Assembly (NCBI GenBank): GCA_963814875.1
Contig: CAWFFJ010000037.1
Coordinates: 1-64,000 of the forward strand
Length of the DNA stretch: 64,000 bases
Source: CAVSIS01 sp963814875
GTDB lineage: Bacteria > Acidobacteriota > Thermoanaerobaculia > Thermoanaerobaculales > Sulfomarinibacteraceae
Direction: 5' to 3'
Shown here: piece by piece, positions 62,000-64,000 of the stretch
How positions within the stretch are numbered: the stretch's first letter is position 1
How the letters are laid out: each line of letters begins with the position of its first letter
The notes under the pieces: model-generated
The model's database searches: none
What the model saw: only the letters and a program-made list of their open reading frames with translations
Told to the model about the DNA's origin: nothing
Translations under genes and position numbers: made by a program

Positions 62000-62249
62000 G
62001 GAGCGCCCACAGGCAGCTCGTGTCCCCGGAAGCCTCCCGACCGGCCGCGTCCTGAGGTGCGGTGGAAGTGTGGACGTCCGGGTCTCTGTGCGTGGGCTGA
62101 GCCTTCCAAACCGCCGCGCGCACGCGTCGATTCGACACGTGAGATGAGACTCCGATTTTCCCCCAGTCATCCATCGGGAGACTGCTGAAAGAGTTATAGT
62201 GTTTCTCCTTTGAAACATTTCGCGTAGAGAGATGTTTACACTGCGTCTC
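62000..62249. other. Intergenic region upstream of the sigma factor
   Basis: No gene is supported. The part from about 62150 on is markedly AT-richer than its surroundings, as befits a promoter region. An imperfect inverted repeat with AAACAT and ATGTTT at 62214-62237 lies just upstream of the -35 box and could be a regulator site. Confidence 0.55.
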
Positions 62250-62278
62250 TTGACAGCTTCTTTGGCGCGACGTATCAT
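62250..62278 (+). promoter_or_regulatory. Near-perfect sigma-70 promoter of the ECF sigma gene
   Basis: TTGACA (62250-62255), a 17-base spacer and TATCAT (62273-62278). Transcription should start near 62285, leaving a leader of about 15 bases with GGAGGT just before ATG 62300. Confidence 0.85.
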
Positions 62279-62299
62279 TCTTGCAACATGGAGGTGGCG

Positions 62300-62956
62300 A
62301 TGTCGCAAGCACACACCACGTGGGATTTCAGGTCGGGTTCGCTGCCCTACCGCGACCAGCTCTTCAAGAGCGCCCTCCGCATGACGCGTTCGGTCGAGGA
62401 CGCCGAGGACCTGATCCAGGAAACCTACCTCAAGGCATTCAAATACTACGAACGCTTCGCCGAAGGCACCAACTTCAAGGCGTGGCTGTTCAAGATCATG
62501 AAGAACACGTTCATCAACTCGTACCGAAAGCGCAAGCTGCAGCCTCCAAAGGTCGACTTCGACGAGATCCACGAAGGTCTCGAGCGCACCTTGGTCGAAC
62601 AGGCCGCGATCGATCCCGAAAACCCCGAGGTCCACTTCCTCATCGGCGAGATCGACCACGAGGTCGCCGTCGCACTGGCGAACCTCCCGCACGACTACAA
62701 GATGGTCGTTCTGCTCGCCGACCTCGAGGGCTTCGCCTACAAGGAGATCGCCGACATCCTCGACGTTCCCGTCGGGACCGTGATGTCGCGGCTGTACCGG
62801 GGTCGCAGGATTCTCGAACGTTCGCTGCTCAGCTACGGAACCCGTTATCACTACCTGTGCCATCCGCCTGAAAAGCTGCGCGACAGCCGTATCGATCTCA
62901 GTGAGTTCTTCGACGAGGACGCGCGCCGGCCCGAGGCGGGGGTGCCGTCTCACTGA
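62300..62956 (+). CDS. ECF-type RNA polymerase sigma factor
   Basis: A 218-residue sigma-70 family protein with regions 2 and 4 only. Region 2 holds LFKSALRMTRSVEDAEDLIQETYLKAFKYYERFAEGTNFKAWLFKIMKNTFINSYRKRK (residues about 22-80). Region 4 holds ALANLPHDYKMVVLLADLEGFAYKEIADILDVPVGTVMSRLYRGRRIL (about 125-172). A tail of about 45 residues follows, with FDEDARRPEAG. ATG 62300 is preferred over 62288 because GGAGGTGGCG lies right before it. No anti-sigma gene lies next to it, so control may be transcriptional or through the C-terminal tail. Confidence 0.93.
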   Translation: MSQAHTTWDFRSGSLPYRDQLFKSALRMTRSVEDAEDLIQETYLKAFKYYERFAEGTNFKAWLFKIMKNTFINSYRKRKLQPPKVDFDEIHEGLERTLVEQAAIDPENPEVHFLIGEIDHEVAVALANLPHDYKMVVLLADLEGFAYKEIADILDVPVGTVMSRLYRGRRILERSLLSYGTRYHYLCHPPEKLRDSRIDLSEFFDEDARRPEAGVPSH

Positions 62957-62985
62957 CCCCTGACAGAGCTTCGGGTGTCTCGCCG

Positions 62986-63011
62986 CGGGCCGGGGGCTAC
63001 TCCCCGGCCCG
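62986..63011. terminator. GC-rich hairpin between convergent genes
   Basis: CGGGCCGGGG and CCCCGGCCCG form a 10-bp stem with a 6-base loop, 30 bases after the sigma-factor stop. It overlaps the last codons of the DUF502 gene. There is no T run. Confidence 0.5.
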
Positions 63012-63728
63012 TTGTGCGTCCGGCGTGGTCGTGCCGTCGGTCGAGCCGAGCAGCTCGTCGGGGACCAGCAGCCCGCCGGAGATGACGAGCTTGACACCCG
63101 CCTCGACAGTCATCGGCAGGGTCGTGAGCTCGCGTTGCGGCACCGCGACCAGGAATCCCGAGGTCGGGTTGGGCGTGGTCGGGACGAAGACCAGCGAGAC
63201 CGGCTCGTCGGCGAAAGCGGTGCCCCGGTCGAACTCTCGAGTCACGAACCCGATCGACCGCACGCCGGGGTGAGGGAAGGCGAGCAGGACGACCTTGCGG
63301 AACTGCCCGGTCTCGCGCACGTGGATCGCCTCGGTGATCTGGCGTGCACCCTGGTAGATCGGGCTGAGCAGCGGAACGCGCGAGATCGAGCGCTCGAACA
63401 TGCCCAGCAGGCGCCCACCGAGGACGTTGGTCGCGATCGTCCCGAGCAGCCACAGGCCGAGCAGGGTCAGGACCATCCCCGCGCCCGGAATAGGAAACCC
63501 GAAGAGGGCCTTCGAGATCGGCCGGAACCATCGGTCCAGGAGCTCGAAGAAGAAGCGCGCGAAGAAGAGCGTGACGACCAGGGGGAGCGCGACCAGAAAT
63601 CCGACCAGCAGCGTTCGGCGAAGGCGGGAGCCGAAGCTGCGCGGGCGGCCCTCCGAACGCCGGGTCAGATCGACCAGGCGGCCGAAGAAGCCGGACGGGT
63701 CACGGTCATCCTTGCTCATCGTGGCCAT
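62997..63728 (-). CDS. DUF502 family membrane protein
   Basis: A 243-residue membrane protein. Two helices, LRRTLLVGFLVALPLVVTLFFARFFF and GMVLTLLGLWLLGTIATNVLGG, are followed by the family core: PLLSPIYQGARQITEAIHVRETGQFRKVVLLAFPHPGVRSIGFVTRE, and VFVPTTPNPTSGFLVAVPQRELTTLPMTVEAGVKLVISGG. The family is widespread and of unknown function; plant relatives are LCV-like membrane proteins. It diverges from purA with about 90 bases between the starts. Confidence 0.9.
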   Translation of the reverse strand: MATMSKDDRDPSGFFGRLVDLTRRSEGRPRSFGSRLRRTLLVGFLVALPLVVTLFFARFFFELLDRWFRPISKALFGFPIPGAGMVLTLLGLWLLGTIATNVLGGRLLGMFERSISRVPLLSPIYQGARQITEAIHVRETGQFRKVVLLAFPHPGVRSIGFVTREFDRGTAFADEPVSLVFVPTTPNPTSGFLVAVPQRELTTLPMTVEAGVKLVISGGLLVPDELLGSTDGTTTPDAQRAGE

Positions 63729-63769
63729 CCCAATGGTACTGACGAGATGCCGCGAAGGGAAGTGCGGTC

Positions 63770-63798
63770 TTGGTCCCCCCGGCCCGGCGCGCTATGAT
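63770..63798 (+). promoter_or_regulatory. Probable purA promoter
   Basis: TTGGTC (63770-63775), a 17-base spacer and TATGAT (63793-63798). The leader would be only about 10-12 bases long and includes CGGAGG. Confidence 0.6.
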
Positions 63799-63816
63799 GC
63801 CCCCTCGGAGGCGGCC

Positions 63817-64000
63817 TTGAACAAGCAGTCGTTGAGCACTCTTCTCATCGTCGGCGGGCAGTGGGGCGACGAGGGCAAGGGCAAGGTTGTGGACCTCCTC
63901 GCCGGTGGTTTCAACGCCGTCGTGCGTTACAACGGCGGTCACAACGCGGGCCACACGGTGCGCTTCGCCGAACGCCATTTCGCGCTCCACCTCGTTCCGT
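63817..64000 (+). CDS. purA: Adenylosuccinate synthetase (N-terminal part)
   Basis: The first 61 residues are present before the window ends. LLIVGGQWGDEGKGKVVDLLA is the GTP-binding P loop of PurA, and VVRYNGGHNAGHTVRFAERHFALHLVP holds the IMP and aspartate contacts. The enzyme joins IMP and aspartate, using GTP, in AMP synthesis. TTG 63817 is the only start that fits the CGGAGGCGGCC ribosome-binding site and the family; an ATG nearby is out of frame. Confidence 0.93.
   Translation, partial: MNKQSLSTLLIVGGQWGDEGKGKVVDLLAGGFNAVVRYNGGHNAGHTVRFAERHFALHLVP

Overview
The window is GC-rich chromosomal DNA from a bacterium that is probably uncultured. Tandem Ser/Thr kinase-TPR proteins, secreted proteins with a cysteine-rich SLH-like tail, leaderless or GTG-started genes and many pre-protein family genes suggest an Acidobacteriota-type genome, perhaps Thermoanaerobaculia. 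That placement is inference; there is no rRNA or other marker here. I see no tRNA, rRNA or CRISPR array.

Positions 1-3238 are an integron gene-cassette array: five complete attC sites and one partial site. The strongest evidence is that the left end of each cassette (G/TTNNNN) is complementary to the R'' box of that cassette's own attC, and the sequence of this pair changes from cassette to cassette. The cassettes carry an unknown protein, a BrnTA toxin-antitoxin pair on the minus strand, a DUF6326 membrane protein, no gene at all in one 168-bp cassette, and a MazEF pair. An intact IS630-family element (3286-4441) interrupts the array at its right end. The integrase is not in the window.

Positions 4.5-9.5 kb hold small accessory genes (GNAT, DUF488, YaiI/DUF188, a phosphodiesterase, several small membrane proteins) and two gene remnants. 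From 9.5 to 22.8 kb lie two tandem saccharopine-dehydrogenase-like genes, argF, three glycosyltransferases, a DnaC-like ATPase, a SpoIID lipoprotein, argS and a free-methionine-sulfoxide reductase. Two tandem kinase-TPR receptors (22.8-28.2 kb) share nearly identical kinase-domain DNA. From 28 to 42.5 kb lie an aminotransferase, a 1596-residue secreted protein, a glycosyltransferase-methyltransferase fusion, a heavily frameshifted phosphotransferase-like gene, and a subtilase that ends in the same SLH-like module as the 1596-residue protein.

From 42.5 to 64 kb there is a 165-bp MITE whose ends match the IS630 element, a 58-nt palindrome next to it, AlgH/YqgE, alanine racemase, and a cluster of SGNH-TPR protein, NodU-type carbamoyltransferase, SxtJ and DUF5989 that looks like an envelope-glycan carbamoylation unit. 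These are followed by an aminotransferase, an M20 hydrolase, an AIM24 protein, SRAP/YedK, an S9 peptidase, a phosphomannomutase, an ECF sigma factor behind a textbook promoter, a DUF502 protein and the start of purA.

Several genes are broken by single-base shifts that could each be repaired by lengthening a short homopolymer by one base. This suggests consensus errors in the assembly at least as much as real gene decay.
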